Shown in pieces: positions 41,723-49,688 of a stretch of 64,000 nt of DNA (position 1 is its first letter; every line of letters starts with the position of its first letter). The notes beneath the pieces were generated by a model. It was not told the origin of the DNA and ran no database searches. It worked only from the letters and a program-made list of their open reading frames with translations. A program made the translations under genes and the position numbers. The stretch is from assembly GCF_900091475.1 (NCBI RefSeq), contig NZ_FMIB01000002.1:5890001-5954000 (forward strand), read 5' to 3'. The DNA comes from Micromonospora chersina. GTDB lineage: Bacteria; Actinomycetota; Actinomycetes; Mycobacteriales; Micromonosporaceae.

Positions 41723-42871
41723 ATGACGGATGGCGCCGGACTGACCATCGGTGTGCTCGGCTCGTACGGCGGTCGGAACCTCGGCGACGAGGCGATCCTC
41801 ACCGGCCTCCTGGCCGACCTGCGCCACCAGGAGCCGAACGCCCGGATCATCGTCTTCTCCCGGAACCCGGCGCACACCGCGCTGGCCCACCCGGACGTGG
41901 AGGCGGTGCCCTGGGAGGGGGTCAGCCGGGTCGACTCGTCGGCGGTCCTGGCCCAGCTCGACCTGCTCGTCCTGGGCGGCGGCGGGATCCTCTACGACAA
42001 GGAGGCCCGGCGCTACCTGCGGGTCGTCCGGGTCGCGCAGGAGCGCGGGCTGCCGCTGCTCACGTACGCGGTCGGGGTCGGCCCGCTCAGCGAAGGGGTG
42101 GACACCGGGATGGTGCGGGAGACCCTGGGCCAGGCCACCGAGGTGACCGTGCGCGACCAGGAGTCGCGGATGGTGCTGGAGGAGGCCGGGCTGATGAACC
42201 CGATCACCGTCACCGCGGACCCGGCGTTCCTGCTCACCCCCGAGGACTTCCCGGAGAGCTGGCTGCGCGAGGAGGGCGTGCCGGCCGGCAAGCAGCTGGT
42301 CGGGCTGAGCGTCCGCGAACCGGGCCGGGCCGCCGAGCGCCTCGACGTCGACGGCTACCACCGGCTGCTCGCCCAGATCAGCGACTTCCTCGTGCACCGG
42401 ATCGACGCGTACGTGCTCTTCGTGCCCATGGAGCGCGACGACATCCGGCACTCCCACGGCGTGATGTCGCACATGATCGCCGCCGAACGCGGGCGGATCC
42501 TGCACAACGACTACTCGCCCCGGCAGGTGCTCGGCCTCATGAAGCACTTCGACCTCGCGGTCGGCATGCGCCTGCACTTCCTCATCTTCGCGGCCATGAT
42601 GGGCACCCCGTTCCTGCCCCTGCCGTACGCCGGAAAGGTCTTCGACCTGGCCCAGCGGCTCGGGGTGCCGGCGCTGCGCGGCGTGGAGCGTGAGGTCGAG
42701 GGCCCGCTGCTGGCCGAGGTGGACCGGTTGTGGGACGAGCGCGACCAGCGCGCCGACGAGACCGCCCGCCGCGTGGCCGCCGTGTGCGAGCAGGCCCGCG
42801 GCACCTCCCAGGTCACCCGCGGGGTGCTGGAGAGCATCCGGTCGCGGACGCTGACCGCTGCCACCGCCTGA
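41723..42871 (+). CDS. Polysaccharide pyruvyl transferase family protein (CsaB-like)
   Basis: 382 residues, ATG after GGGGAGGAG. Starts GVLGSYGGRNLGDEAILTGL; further family blocks are LLVLGGGGILYDKEARRY, VRDQESRMVLEEAG, TADPAFLL and LAVGMRLHFLIFAAM. CsaB-like enzymes transfer pyruvyl from PEP to cell-wall glycans, though the broader family has other transferases. No other glycan genes are adjacent. Cytoplasmic, acting before export. Confidence 0.88.
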   Translation: MTDGAGLTIGVLGSYGGRNLGDEAILTGLLADLRHQEPNARIIVFSRNPAHTALAHPDVEAVPWEGVSRVDSSAVLAQLDLLVLGGGGILYDKEARRYLRVVRVAQERGLPLLTYAVGVGPLSEGVDTGMVRETLGQATEVTVRDQESRMVLEEAGLMNPITVTADPAFLLTPEDFPESWLREEGVPAGKQLVGLSVREPGRAAERLDVDGYHRLLAQISDFLVHRIDAYVLFVPMERDDIRHSHGVMSHMIAAERGRILHNDYSPRQVLGLMKHFDLAVGMRLHFLIFAAMMGTPFLPLPYAGKVFDLAQRLGVPALRGVEREVEGPLLAEVDRLWDERDQRADETARRVAAVCEQARGTSQVTRGVLESIRSRTLTAATA

Positions 42872-42877
42872 GCGGCG

Positions 42878-43084
42878 TCAGGCCGCCGGACCCCGGAACG
42901 TGTACACCCACTCGCGCGCGTGCTCGTCGTCGGACTGCAGCTCGTAGATCTGCGCGTGCGCCAGCCCCTCCGGCCCGATGTGGTGGTGGGTGAGCGGCGG
43001 GCGGCCGTTGCTGTCCAGCTCGACGGTGACGGTCTCGCCGTCGGCCGTGCCGCCGATCAGAGGGATCTGCATCGTGGATGCCAT
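42878..43084 (-). CDS. Small hypothetical protein
   Basis: 68 residues (MASTMQIPLIGGTADGETVT onward), possibly starting instead at ATG 43072. Beta-rich, containing THHHIGPEGLAHAQIYEL and ending EWVYTFRGPAA. It has the look of small actinobacterial or phage-associated beta-barrel proteins of unknown role. It ends 6 bp from the convergent pyruvyl transferase stop. Confidence 0.55.
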   Translation of the reverse strand: MASTMQIPLIGGTADGETVTVELDSNGRPPLTHHHIGPEGLAHAQIYELQSDDEHAREWVYTFRGPAA

Positions 43085-43167
43085 GCGCCCATCCTGCCGC
43101 GCCGATCGTCGGCCCGCAGCGGGATGAGGGGCAGCGGGCCGGCGGGCCGGGCGACTAGGGTCCGGGG

Positions 43168-43689
43168 ATGGCGGAACCGGCGATCGACCCCACGCTCGGC
43201 CCGGTCCTCGCCCGCACGGGCGACGAACGGGCCATCCTCGAATCGTTCCTCGACTTCCACCGGGCCACCGTGCTGCGCAAGGCGAGCCGCCTCTCCGACG
43301 CCGAGGCGACCCGCCGCCTGGTGCCCTCCCGCACCACCCTCGCCGGGCTGCTCAAACACCTGGCCCTGGTCGAGCGGAACTGGCTGCCCTGCCTGTTCGC
43401 CCCCGGGCCGGGCGACGTCTACCTCACCAGCGAGGCCGACGCCGAGGCCAGCTTCACCCTCGACCCGGGCGAGACCCTCGACGGGCTGGCCGCGGCCTAC
43501 CGGGCCGCGTGCGACCGCTCCCGGGCCGTCGCGGCCCGGTTCGACCTCGACCACGTGGTGCCGCACCCGCAGCTCGGCGAGGTGTCGCTGCGCTGGGTGC
43601 TGGTGCACCTCGTCGAGGAGACCGCCCGGCACGCCGGGCACGCCGACATCCTGCGCGAGCTGACCGACGGCGAGACCGGGGCGATCTGA
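43168..43689 (+). CDS. DinB/DUF664 family protein
   Basis: 173 residues. A four-helix DinB fold with metal-ligand histidines in LLKHLALVERNWL and HLVEETARHAGHADILRE is the DUF664 pattern. Some DinB-type proteins use mycothiol or bacillithiol as cosubstrate in detoxification, which would fit an actinomycete. The reaction is not known. ATG start at 43168. Confidence 0.85.
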   Translation: MAEPAIDPTLGPVLARTGDERAILESFLDFHRATVLRKASRLSDAEATRRLVPSRTTLAGLLKHLALVERNWLPCLFAPGPGDVYLTSEADAEASFTLDPGETLDGLAAAYRAACDRSRAVAARFDLDHVVPHPQLGEVSLRWVLVHLVEETARHAGHADILRELTDGETGAI

Positions 43690-43695
43690 CCGGCC

Positions 43696-44568
43696 TCAGT
43701 CCCGGGGCAGCAGGCCGGCCGGATACTCCATGCCGTCGTGCGTGCAGGCGGCCGCGGCCACCCGGGCGGCGTACCGGGCCGCGTCGAGCGGGGTGGCGCC
43801 GCGCAGCCGGCCGGCGATCAGGCCGGCGGCGAACGCGTCGCCCGCGCCGTTGGTGTCGACCACGGCCGACGGCGGGGTGGTCGCCGGCACGTGCACGGGC
43901 GGGGTGTCCGGGCCGTGCAGGGTGGCGCCGGCCGCCCCGCCGGTCACCAGCACCGTCCGCGGTGCCAGCCCGGCCGCCAGCTTCCCGGCCCGGTCGCCCA
44001 GCCGGACGTCGCTCACGAAGACCAGGTCGGCCGCGTCGGCGAAGGGCCGGTGGTAGTCGTTGTCGCCGTCCCAGTCGTGCAGGTCCGTGGAGAGGGACAC
44101 CCCGTCGCCGAGCGCGGCCCGCAGCGCCGGCAGCGCGTCGCGGGCCCAATCCATGATCGAGACGTGTACGTGCCGTGCCTCGCGTACCAGCCCGGCCAGC
44201 TCGGCCTCGGCGAACGGCGCCGGGCCGGACCAGGGACGCGGGTCGTAGAGCGACATGCGCCGGCCGGCCGGGTCGACCATGTTCACCGAGCGGCGGGTGC
44301 CGGCCGGCGCGTCGGCCAGCACGGCGCGTACCGAGGTGCGGGCCAGCGCCGCCCGGACCACGTCGCCGGCCGGGTCGGCGCCGAGCACGTCGACAAGCAC
44401 CACCCGCAGGCCGAGCGCGTGCGCGGCGAGGGCCACCCCGGCCCCGGTGTTGCCGATCCGCAACTCGATCGGGGGCACGGCCAGCGAGTCGGCGGCCGGC
44501 AGGGGCAGGGCGGGCACCTGGGCGCGGATGTCCACGCCCAACCCGCCGATCACGAGCAGATCGACCAT
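43696..44568 (-). CDS. PfkB family carbohydrate kinase
   Basis: 290 residues from ATG at 44568 (MVDLLVIGGLGVDIRAQVPA). The first PfkB signature is near RIGNTGAGVALAAHALGLRV and the second is DTNGAGDAFAAGLIAGRL, where the Asp is the catalytic base. It phosphorylates a sugar or nucleoside such as ribose, adenosine or a keto-deoxy sugar with ATP. Divergent from the SNF2 helicase gene with a 63-bp spacer. Confidence 0.9.
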   Translation of the reverse strand: MVDLLVIGGLGVDIRAQVPALPLPAADSLAVPPIELRIGNTGAGVALAAHALGLRVVLVDVLGADPAGDVVRAALARTSVRAVLADAPAGTRRSVNMVDPAGRRMSLYDPRPWSGPAPFAEAELAGLVREARHVHVSIMDWARDALPALRAALGDGVSLSTDLHDWDGDNDYHRPFADAADLVFVSDVRLGDRAGKLAAGLAPRTVLVTGGAAGATLHGPDTPPVHVPATTPPSAVVDTNGAGDAFAAGLIAGRLRGATPLDAARYAARVAAAACTHDGMEYPAGLLPRD

Positions 44569-44631
44569 GGCGCCGACACTAGACCGCGCCGGCCGCCTAT
44601 CCTGGCCCCGGGCGTCGTCGAGGGGGAGTGC

Positions 44632-47600
44632 GTGCTGGTCATCCACGGGTTGTGGCTGCCCGGCCGTGGCCTCGCCCTCTGGGCCGAGGACAGCAGGCTC
44701 CCGGCCCGCGCGCCCCGCCGGCCCGGCCGCGCCCCCCGCGAGCGCCCGCACCCCTTCGCCGCCGACCACGCCGCCCTGGCCGCCGCGCTCGGCGGCCCGC
44801 CGGGCACGCCCGCCTCCGTGCTGCTCGACCTGCCCACCCGGGCCGGCTCACCGATCGACTCACCCGAGCTGGTCCGCACCGCCGTCGGGGACCCGGTCCG
44901 CGGCCCGGTCACCCGCGCCGGCTGGCGGGTCCCCGCCCTGGTGTACGCCCCGGACGCCGCGTTCGCCCTGCTCCGGCCGCTGGAGCCGGCGGAGTCGGTG
45001 GCCGGGGCGAGCCTGCGTCACCTGGCCGAGCTGGCCGACTTCGCCGCCGACCTGGTCACCCGCGGCCGCGTCCTGCCCGGTGTCTCCGATCCCGAGACGG
45101 CCCTGCTCTCCGCCGGATCCGGACCGGCCGCGGAAGCTGGCCCGGGCGAAGCCGTCCGGCTCAGCGCGGATCCGGACATCCCTCCGGACGAGGGCCGACG
45201 GCGTCTGCGGGCGGTCGACGACTCGGACGTGGTGACCGCGGCGGCCGTGTGGCGTCCCCTGCTCACCGGCACGGACGCGGCGTGGACCCGCTCGCTGGCG
45301 CTCGCCCTGCCCCCGGCGGCCCGCGCCGCCCGCGAGTGGCACCCCGTCAGCCCGGATTCGGGTGCATCTGTTGTCGCCCGGGCGACAACAGATGCACCCA
45401 CAGCGGCGGACCGCCTGCCCTCATTGGCGCCGGGCGCCTCATCCGCGTCCGCGCCGGACGGGCCGCCCGTGCCCAGGCCAGGAGGCGCGGCAGTCGTGGG
45501 GTCGGGGCCTGTCGAGTCGGGGCTCCAGTGGGCGACGGGGTCGGCGTTCCGGCCCGGTGCCGTCGCGGACGGCGTCGGAGCGGGGGAGCTGGTGGCAGAG
45601 GCGTTGGACGCGCTTGTCGACGCCGCCGCGCGGGCCGCTCTCGGCGACAGCCGGCTGCCCCGGGGCATGCGCCCGGGTGGCCCGGTGCCCGGCTGGCTGG
45701 CCGCGCTCACCGGCCCGGAGCGGGTCTTCGCCGCCGAGCCGGCCGCCCTGGACCTGCTCCGGGCCGAGCTGGACGCCTGGCAGCGTGACGCCGCGGGCGG
45801 CCCGGTGCGGGCCGCGTTCCGGCTTGTCGAGCCGGCCGCCGATCCGGTGGCCGAGCTGGTCGAGGGTGGCGCCTGGCGGGTCGAGTTCGGCCTGCACCCG
45901 ACCGACGAGCCGGGGCTGGTGGTCGACGCGGCGCACATCTGGCAGCGGCCCGCGCCGGCGCTCGCCGCGCGTGGTGTCGACCCGCAGGAGACCCTGCTGG
46001 CCGAGCTGGGCCGGGCCAGCCGGCTCTGGCCCGAGCTGGACGCCGCGCTGCGCACCGCCGCACCGGAGGGGATGGACCTGGACGCCGACGGCGCGCACCG
46101 GTTCCTCCGCGAGGGGGCGCCGGTGCTGCACGCGGCGGGCTTCGGGGTGCTGCTGCCCTCCTGGTGGCGGCGCTCCTCCTCCCGGCTCGGCGCGCGGCTG
46201 CGGGCGCGCAGCCGGACCGCGCCCGGCACGGTGGCCGTCGCGGCCGGCGGGCTCGGGCTGGACGCCCTTGTCGACTACCGGTGGGAGGTGGCCCTCGGCG
46301 ACCAGCCGCTGACCGCTGAGGAGCTGGCCTCGCTGGCCGACCTGAAGTCGCCGCTGGTCCGGCTGCGCGGCCGGTGGGTCGAGCTGGACCCGCAGCGGCT
46401 GGAAGCGGGGCTGCGGCTGCTCCGCTCCTCGGGCGAGCTGACCGTGGCGGACCTGCTGCGGATGGGGCTGGCCGGTGCCGACCGGGCCGGTGAGCTGCCC
46501 GTGCTGGAGGTGGCCGCCGACGGCGCGCTGGGCGAGCTGCTGGCCGGGGAGGCGGAGCGGCGGCTCACCCCGGCCGACCCGCCGTCGGGGTTCGCCGGCA
46601 CGCTGCGGCCGTACCAGCGGCGCGGGCTGGCCTGGCTGGCGTTCCTCCAGTCCCTCGGGCTGGGCGGGATCCTCGCCGACGACATGGGGCTCGGCAAGAC
46701 GGTGCAACTGCTCGCGCTGCTCGCCGGTGACCCGCCGGCGGCCGGGCCGACGCTGCTGGTCTGTCCGATGTCGCTGGTCGGCAACTGGCAGCGGGAGGCG
46801 GCGAAGTTCGCTCCCCAGCTACGGGTCCACGTGCACCACGGCGCCGAACGGGCCCGGGGCGAGGCGTTCGGCGCCGCCGTGCACGCCGCGGACCTGGTGC
46901 TGACCACCTACTCGGTGGCGGCGCGGGACGCGTACGAGCTGGCCGGGGTCGACTGGCACCGGGTGGTGGTGGACGAGGCGCAGGCGATCAAGAACGCCTC
47001 CACCCGGCAGGCCGAGGCCGTGCGGTCCCTGCCCGCGCGGCACCGGGTCGCGGTCACCGGCACCCCGGTGGAGAACCGGCTCGCCGACCTCTGGTCCATC
47101 ATGCAGTTCGCGAATCCGGGCCTGCTCGGGCCGGCCGCCACGTTCAGGAAGAAGTTCGCCGAGCCGATCGAGCGGCACGGCGACGCGGAGGTGGCCGAGC
47201 GGCTGCGCCGGATCACCGGCCCGTTCGTGCTGCGCCGGCTCAAGACCGACCCGTCGATCATCACCGACCTGCCGGAGAAGCTGGAGATGGAGGTGCTCTG
47301 CAACCTCACGGCCGAGCAGGCGGCCCTCTACCGGGCGGTGGTGGACGACATGATGGCGAAGATCGAGTCCAGCGACGGCATCGAGCGCCGCGGGCTGGTG
47401 CTGGCCACCATGACCCGGCTCAAGCAGGTCTGCAACCACCCGGCCCAACTGCTGCACGACGGCTCCGCCCTGCCCGGCCGCTCCGGCAAGCTGGAACGCC
47501 TGGAGGAGATCGTCGAAGAGGTGCTCGCGGCGGGGGAGAAGGCGCTGCTCTTCACCCAGTACGCCGAGTTCGGCGGGATGCTGCGCGGCCACCTGTCGGC

Positions 47601-48021
47601 GCGTACCGGCCGGGAGGTGCTGCTCCTGCACGGCGGGGTGGGCAAGGCCGAACGGGACGCCATGGTGACCCGCTTCCAGTCCCCGGAGGGCCCGCCGCTG
47701 TTCGTGCTCTCGCTCAAGGCCGGTGGCACCGGGCTCACCCTGACCGCGGCGAACCACGTGGTGCACGTGGACCGCTGGTGGAACCCGGCCGTCGAGGACC
47801 AGGCCACCGACCGGGCGTTCCGCATCGGCCAGCGCCGCCGCGTGCAGGTACGCAAGTTCGTCTGCGCCGGCACGGTCGAGGAGAAGGTGGCCGCGATGAT
47901 CGCCGACAAGCGCAGCCTCGCCCAGCGGGTGGTGGGCAGCGGCGAGCAGTGGGTCACCGAACTCTCCACCGACACCCTGCGCGAGCTGTTCGCCCTGGAG
48001 GCCGGGGCGGTGGTGGAGTGA
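44632..48021 (+). CDS. SNF2-family DEAD/DEAH helicase-like ATPase
   Basis: 1129 residues, GTG start with GGGGGAG close by. An N-terminal SNF2-associated region (to about 650) precedes the ATPase: Walker A DDMGLGKT (about 683), DEAQAIKN (about 781), ATMTRLKQVCNHP and the C-terminal helicase blocks LLHGGVGKAERDAMV, VLSLKAGGTGLTLTAANHVV and TDRAFRIGQ. Bacterial SNF2 proteins translocate on DNA or remodel complexes; no nuclease domain is present. Residues about 244-256 are encoded by a perfect 40-bp palindrome in a non-conserved linker. It is coupled to the SWIM gene by GTGA. Confidence 0.93.
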   Translation: MLVIHGLWLPGRGLALWAEDSRLPARAPRRPGRAPRERPHPFAADHAALAAALGGPPGTPASVLLDLPTRAGSPIDSPELVRTAVGDPVRGPVTRAGWRVPALVYAPDAAFALLRPLEPAESVAGASLRHLAELADFAADLVTRGRVLPGVSDPETALLSAGSGPAAEAGPGEAVRLSADPDIPPDEGRRRLRAVDDSDVVTAAAVWRPLLTGTDAAWTRSLALALPPAARAAREWHPVSPDSGASVVARATTDAPTAADRLPSLAPGASSASAPDGPPVPRPGGAAVVGSGPVESGLQWATGSAFRPGAVADGVGAGELVAEALDALVDAAARAALGDSRLPRGMRPGGPVPGWLAALTGPERVFAAEPAALDLLRAELDAWQRDAAGGPVRAAFRLVEPAADPVAELVEGGAWRVEFGLHPTDEPGLVVDAAHIWQRPAPALAARGVDPQETLLAELGRASRLWPELDAALRTAAPEGMDLDADGAHRFLREGAPVLHAAGFGVLLPSWWRRSSSRLGARLRARSRTAPGTVAVAAGGLGLDALVDYRWEVALGDQPLTAEELASLADLKSPLVRLRGRWVELDPQRLEAGLRLLRSSGELTVADLLRMGLAGADRAGELPVLEVAADGALGELLAGEAERRLTPADPPSGFAGTLRPYQRRGLAWLAFLQSLGLGGILADDMGLGKTVQLLALLAGDPPAAGPTLLVCPMSLVGNWQREAAKFAPQLRVHVHHGAERARGEAFGAAVHAADLVLTTYSVAARDAYELAGVDWHRVVVDEAQAIKNASTRQAEAVRSLPARHRVAVTGTPVENRLADLWSIMQFANPGLLGPAATFRKKFAEPIERHGDAEVAERLRRITGPFVLRRLKTDPSIITDLPEKLEMEVLCNLTAEQAALYRAVVDDMMAKIESSDGIERRGLVLATMTRLKQVCNHPAQLLHDGSALPGRSGKLERLEEIVEEVLAAGEKALLFTQYAEFGGMLRGHLSARTGREVLLLHGGVGKAERDAMVTRFQSPEGPPLFVLSLKAGGTGLTLTAANHVVHVDRWWNPAVEDQATDRAFRIGQRRRVQVRKFVCAGTVEEKVAAMIADKRSLAQRVVGSGEQWVTELSTDTLRELFALEAGAVVE
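45360..45399. repeat. Perfect 40-bp palindrome inside the SNF2 gene
   Basis: The two 20-base halves (45360-45379 and 45380-45399) are perfect inverted copies with no spacer; the left half starts GGGTGCATCTG and the centre is GCCCGGGC. It is in frame and encodes GASVVARATTDAP in a low-complexity linker. A REP- or MITE-like insertion is the likely origin. Confidence 0.85.
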
Positions 48022-48959
48022 CCACACCGGACGGAGGGTCGCGGTTCGCCGAGTTCGGGCCGCCCCGGCGGGTCGAGGGCGGGCTGAAGGCGCGCAGCAC
48101 CCGGGGCGCCATCGGCAGTTCCTGGTGGTCGCGGCGGTTCCTGGAGGTGCTGGAGTCCTTCGCGCTCGGCACCCGGCTCACCCGGGGCCGGGCGTACGCG
48201 CGCCGCGGCCAGGTGCTCCGGCTCGACGTCGCGCCCGGGCTGGTCACCGCCAGCGTGCAGGGCTCCCGGCCGGACCCGTACCCGGTGCGGATCGGGCTGG
48301 CCGCCCACCCGGACGAGGTGTGGGAGCGGATCGAGGCGGAGCTGGCCGGGCAGGCGTTCTTCAGCGCCCGGCTGCTCGCCGGCGACCTGCCGGCCGAGCT
48401 GGAGGAGTTGTTCGCCGCGGCCGGGGCGCCGCTGTTCCCGGGCGCGGTCGGCGAGCTGGCCCAGCACTGCGGCTGCCCCGATTTCGCGGTGCCGTGCAAG
48501 CACCTGGCGGCCACCTTCTACCTGCTCGCCGAGGCGTTCGACGCGGACCCGTTCCAGCTCCTGCACTGGCGCGGGCGCGCCCGGGGCGAGCTGCTCGACC
48601 GGCTGCGTACGCTGCGCGGCGCCGCCTCACCGGGCGGCCCGGCGGCGGCCCCGGACGGACCGGCCGTCCCTGCGGACGCGGGCGGCGCGCCCGGCCCGAA
48701 CGCGCGGCCCGTGGCCGGTGCGGGTCGGGTCCTGGGTGGCCTGCCGGCGGTCCCACCGGACGACGAGGTCGACCGGTTCTGGCTGTCCCCGGTGGCGCTG
48801 CCGGACCGGCCGCCCACCCTGGCCACCGGGTCGGAACTGCTGCTGCGCCAGCTCGGCCCACCCGGTGCCGCGATCGGCGGCCCGGGCCTCGTCGAGCGGC
48901 TCCGCCGGGCGTACCGGCAGTTCGGTCGCGAAGCGACGGACGCGGACGACGCGCGCTGA
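48018..48959 (+). CDS. SWIM zinc-finger protein, SNF2 partner
   Basis: 313 residues, GTG start overlapping the SNF2 stop (GTGA). The SWIM motif C-x-C-xn-C-x-H is in HCGCPDFAVPCKHLAATF. N-terminal RFAEFGPPRRVEGGLKARST and SSWWSRRFLEVLES match the protein that partners SNF2 ATPases across actinobacteria. The C-terminal 100 residues are Pro/Gly/Ala rich. SWIM fingers bind DNA or proteins. Coupled expression implies a complex of the two. Confidence 0.9.
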   Translation: MTTPDGGSRFAEFGPPRRVEGGLKARSTRGAIGSSWWSRRFLEVLESFALGTRLTRGRAYARRGQVLRLDVAPGLVTASVQGSRPDPYPVRIGLAAHPDEVWERIEAELAGQAFFSARLLAGDLPAELEELFAAAGAPLFPGAVGELAQHCGCPDFAVPCKHLAATFYLLAEAFDADPFQLLHWRGRARGELLDRLRTLRGAASPGGPAAAPDGPAVPADAGGAPGPNARPVAGAGRVLGGLPAVPPDDEVDRFWLSPVALPDRPPTLATGSELLLRQLGPPGAAIGGPGLVERLRRAYRQFGREATDADDAR

Positions 48960-48977
48960 CCGGCGCCGCCGGCACGG

Positions 48978-49235
48978 TCATAGCCAGCGGCGGCGGAACC
49001 GCCACATGAGGCCGGCGTTGGCGAGCAGCACCACGGCGCAGATCGCGCCGGCCAGCCGCCCGGCCAGCACGGTCATCGCCGGCAGCGAGGCCCACAGCAC
49101 GATCGTCAGCAGCATCAGGTACCGGCCTCGGCGGGCCCGGGCCCGGTGGTCGAGCCGGGCGAAGAACTGCGGGTCGCTCTCCCGCAGCTGGCGGGTGATC
49201 TGTTCGAACCTGCGCTGATCCTCTTTGCTGAGCAT
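48978..49235 (-). CDS. DUF3040 small membrane protein
   Basis: 85 residues. MLSKEDQRRFEQITRQLRES at the N-terminus and two hydrophobic helices (LMLLTIVLWASLPAMTVLAG, LAGAICAVVLLANAGLMW) with a basic tail are the DUF3040 pattern. GGGGAAGG precedes the ATG. Function unknown; common in actinobacteria. Confidence 0.85.
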   Translation of the reverse strand: MLSKEDQRRFEQITRQLRESDPQFFARLDHRARARRGRYLMLLTIVLWASLPAMTVLAGRLAGAICAVVLLANAGLMWRFRRRWL

Positions 49236-49688
49236 GGCGGTGCCTTCCCCTCACGGCTTCAGCGGTTCGGCGGCATACCCGCAACGGGGGCGGGTCACGC
49301 GCCGCTCCTGCTGCTGGTTTCGGCCGAGCCGGACGGGGCTGGACGCACCGGTCGGAGACCTCAGCACGGGCTTATCCGTGCCTTAAGTTTCCCTGAGCGG
49401 TTGAACGCCGCGAACAGCGCCGTGACGGCGAAAAACGTTACGTCCGGGCGGTCACCGCCCGGGTTGCCCCTGCTCCGGGCACCGCCGGTCCGGGCCGGTC
49501 CCACCGGCCGCCGCGGAGCCGGCCTGAGCACCGTCTTAAGTGCCCTCCGGGGCGCCGTCGGCGTGCCTTGAGCGCCCGGGAACGCGTGGCTACTTTCCCG
49601 TAGCAACTCCTCCGGCAACCGTCGCCGCCCCTCCGCCCACCCCCTGGGCGGCAGGCGAGCCGGCGCTCGAAGAAAACGGGACAGCTAC
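49236..49688. other. 453-bp intergenic region before the DUF1800 operon
   Basis: No gene seen. It contains a CACGG-N6-CCGTG hairpin near 49366-49381, a palindrome CCGGGCGGT-C-ACCGCCCGG (49444-49462), three related motifs (CCTTAAG near 49381, CTTAAG near 49535, CCTTGAG near 49566), and the operon promoter at 49568. The repeated CCTTAAG/CCTTGAG motif might be an activator site. Confidence 0.45.
49568..49596 (+). promoter_or_regulatory. Promoter of the DUF1800-ApbE operon
   Basis: TTGAGC (49568-49573) and TACTTT (49591-49596) are separated by exactly 17 bp, a good sigma-A-like promoter, giving a leader of about 85 nt. Confidence 0.55.

Noticed and set aside
29496..44568. Natural-product biosynthetic cluster
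   Set aside because: Tailoring-type enzymes (acyltransferase, sulfotransferase, phosphotransferase, reductase, pyruvyl transferase) are scattered on both strands between regulators, with no core synthase or shared operon.
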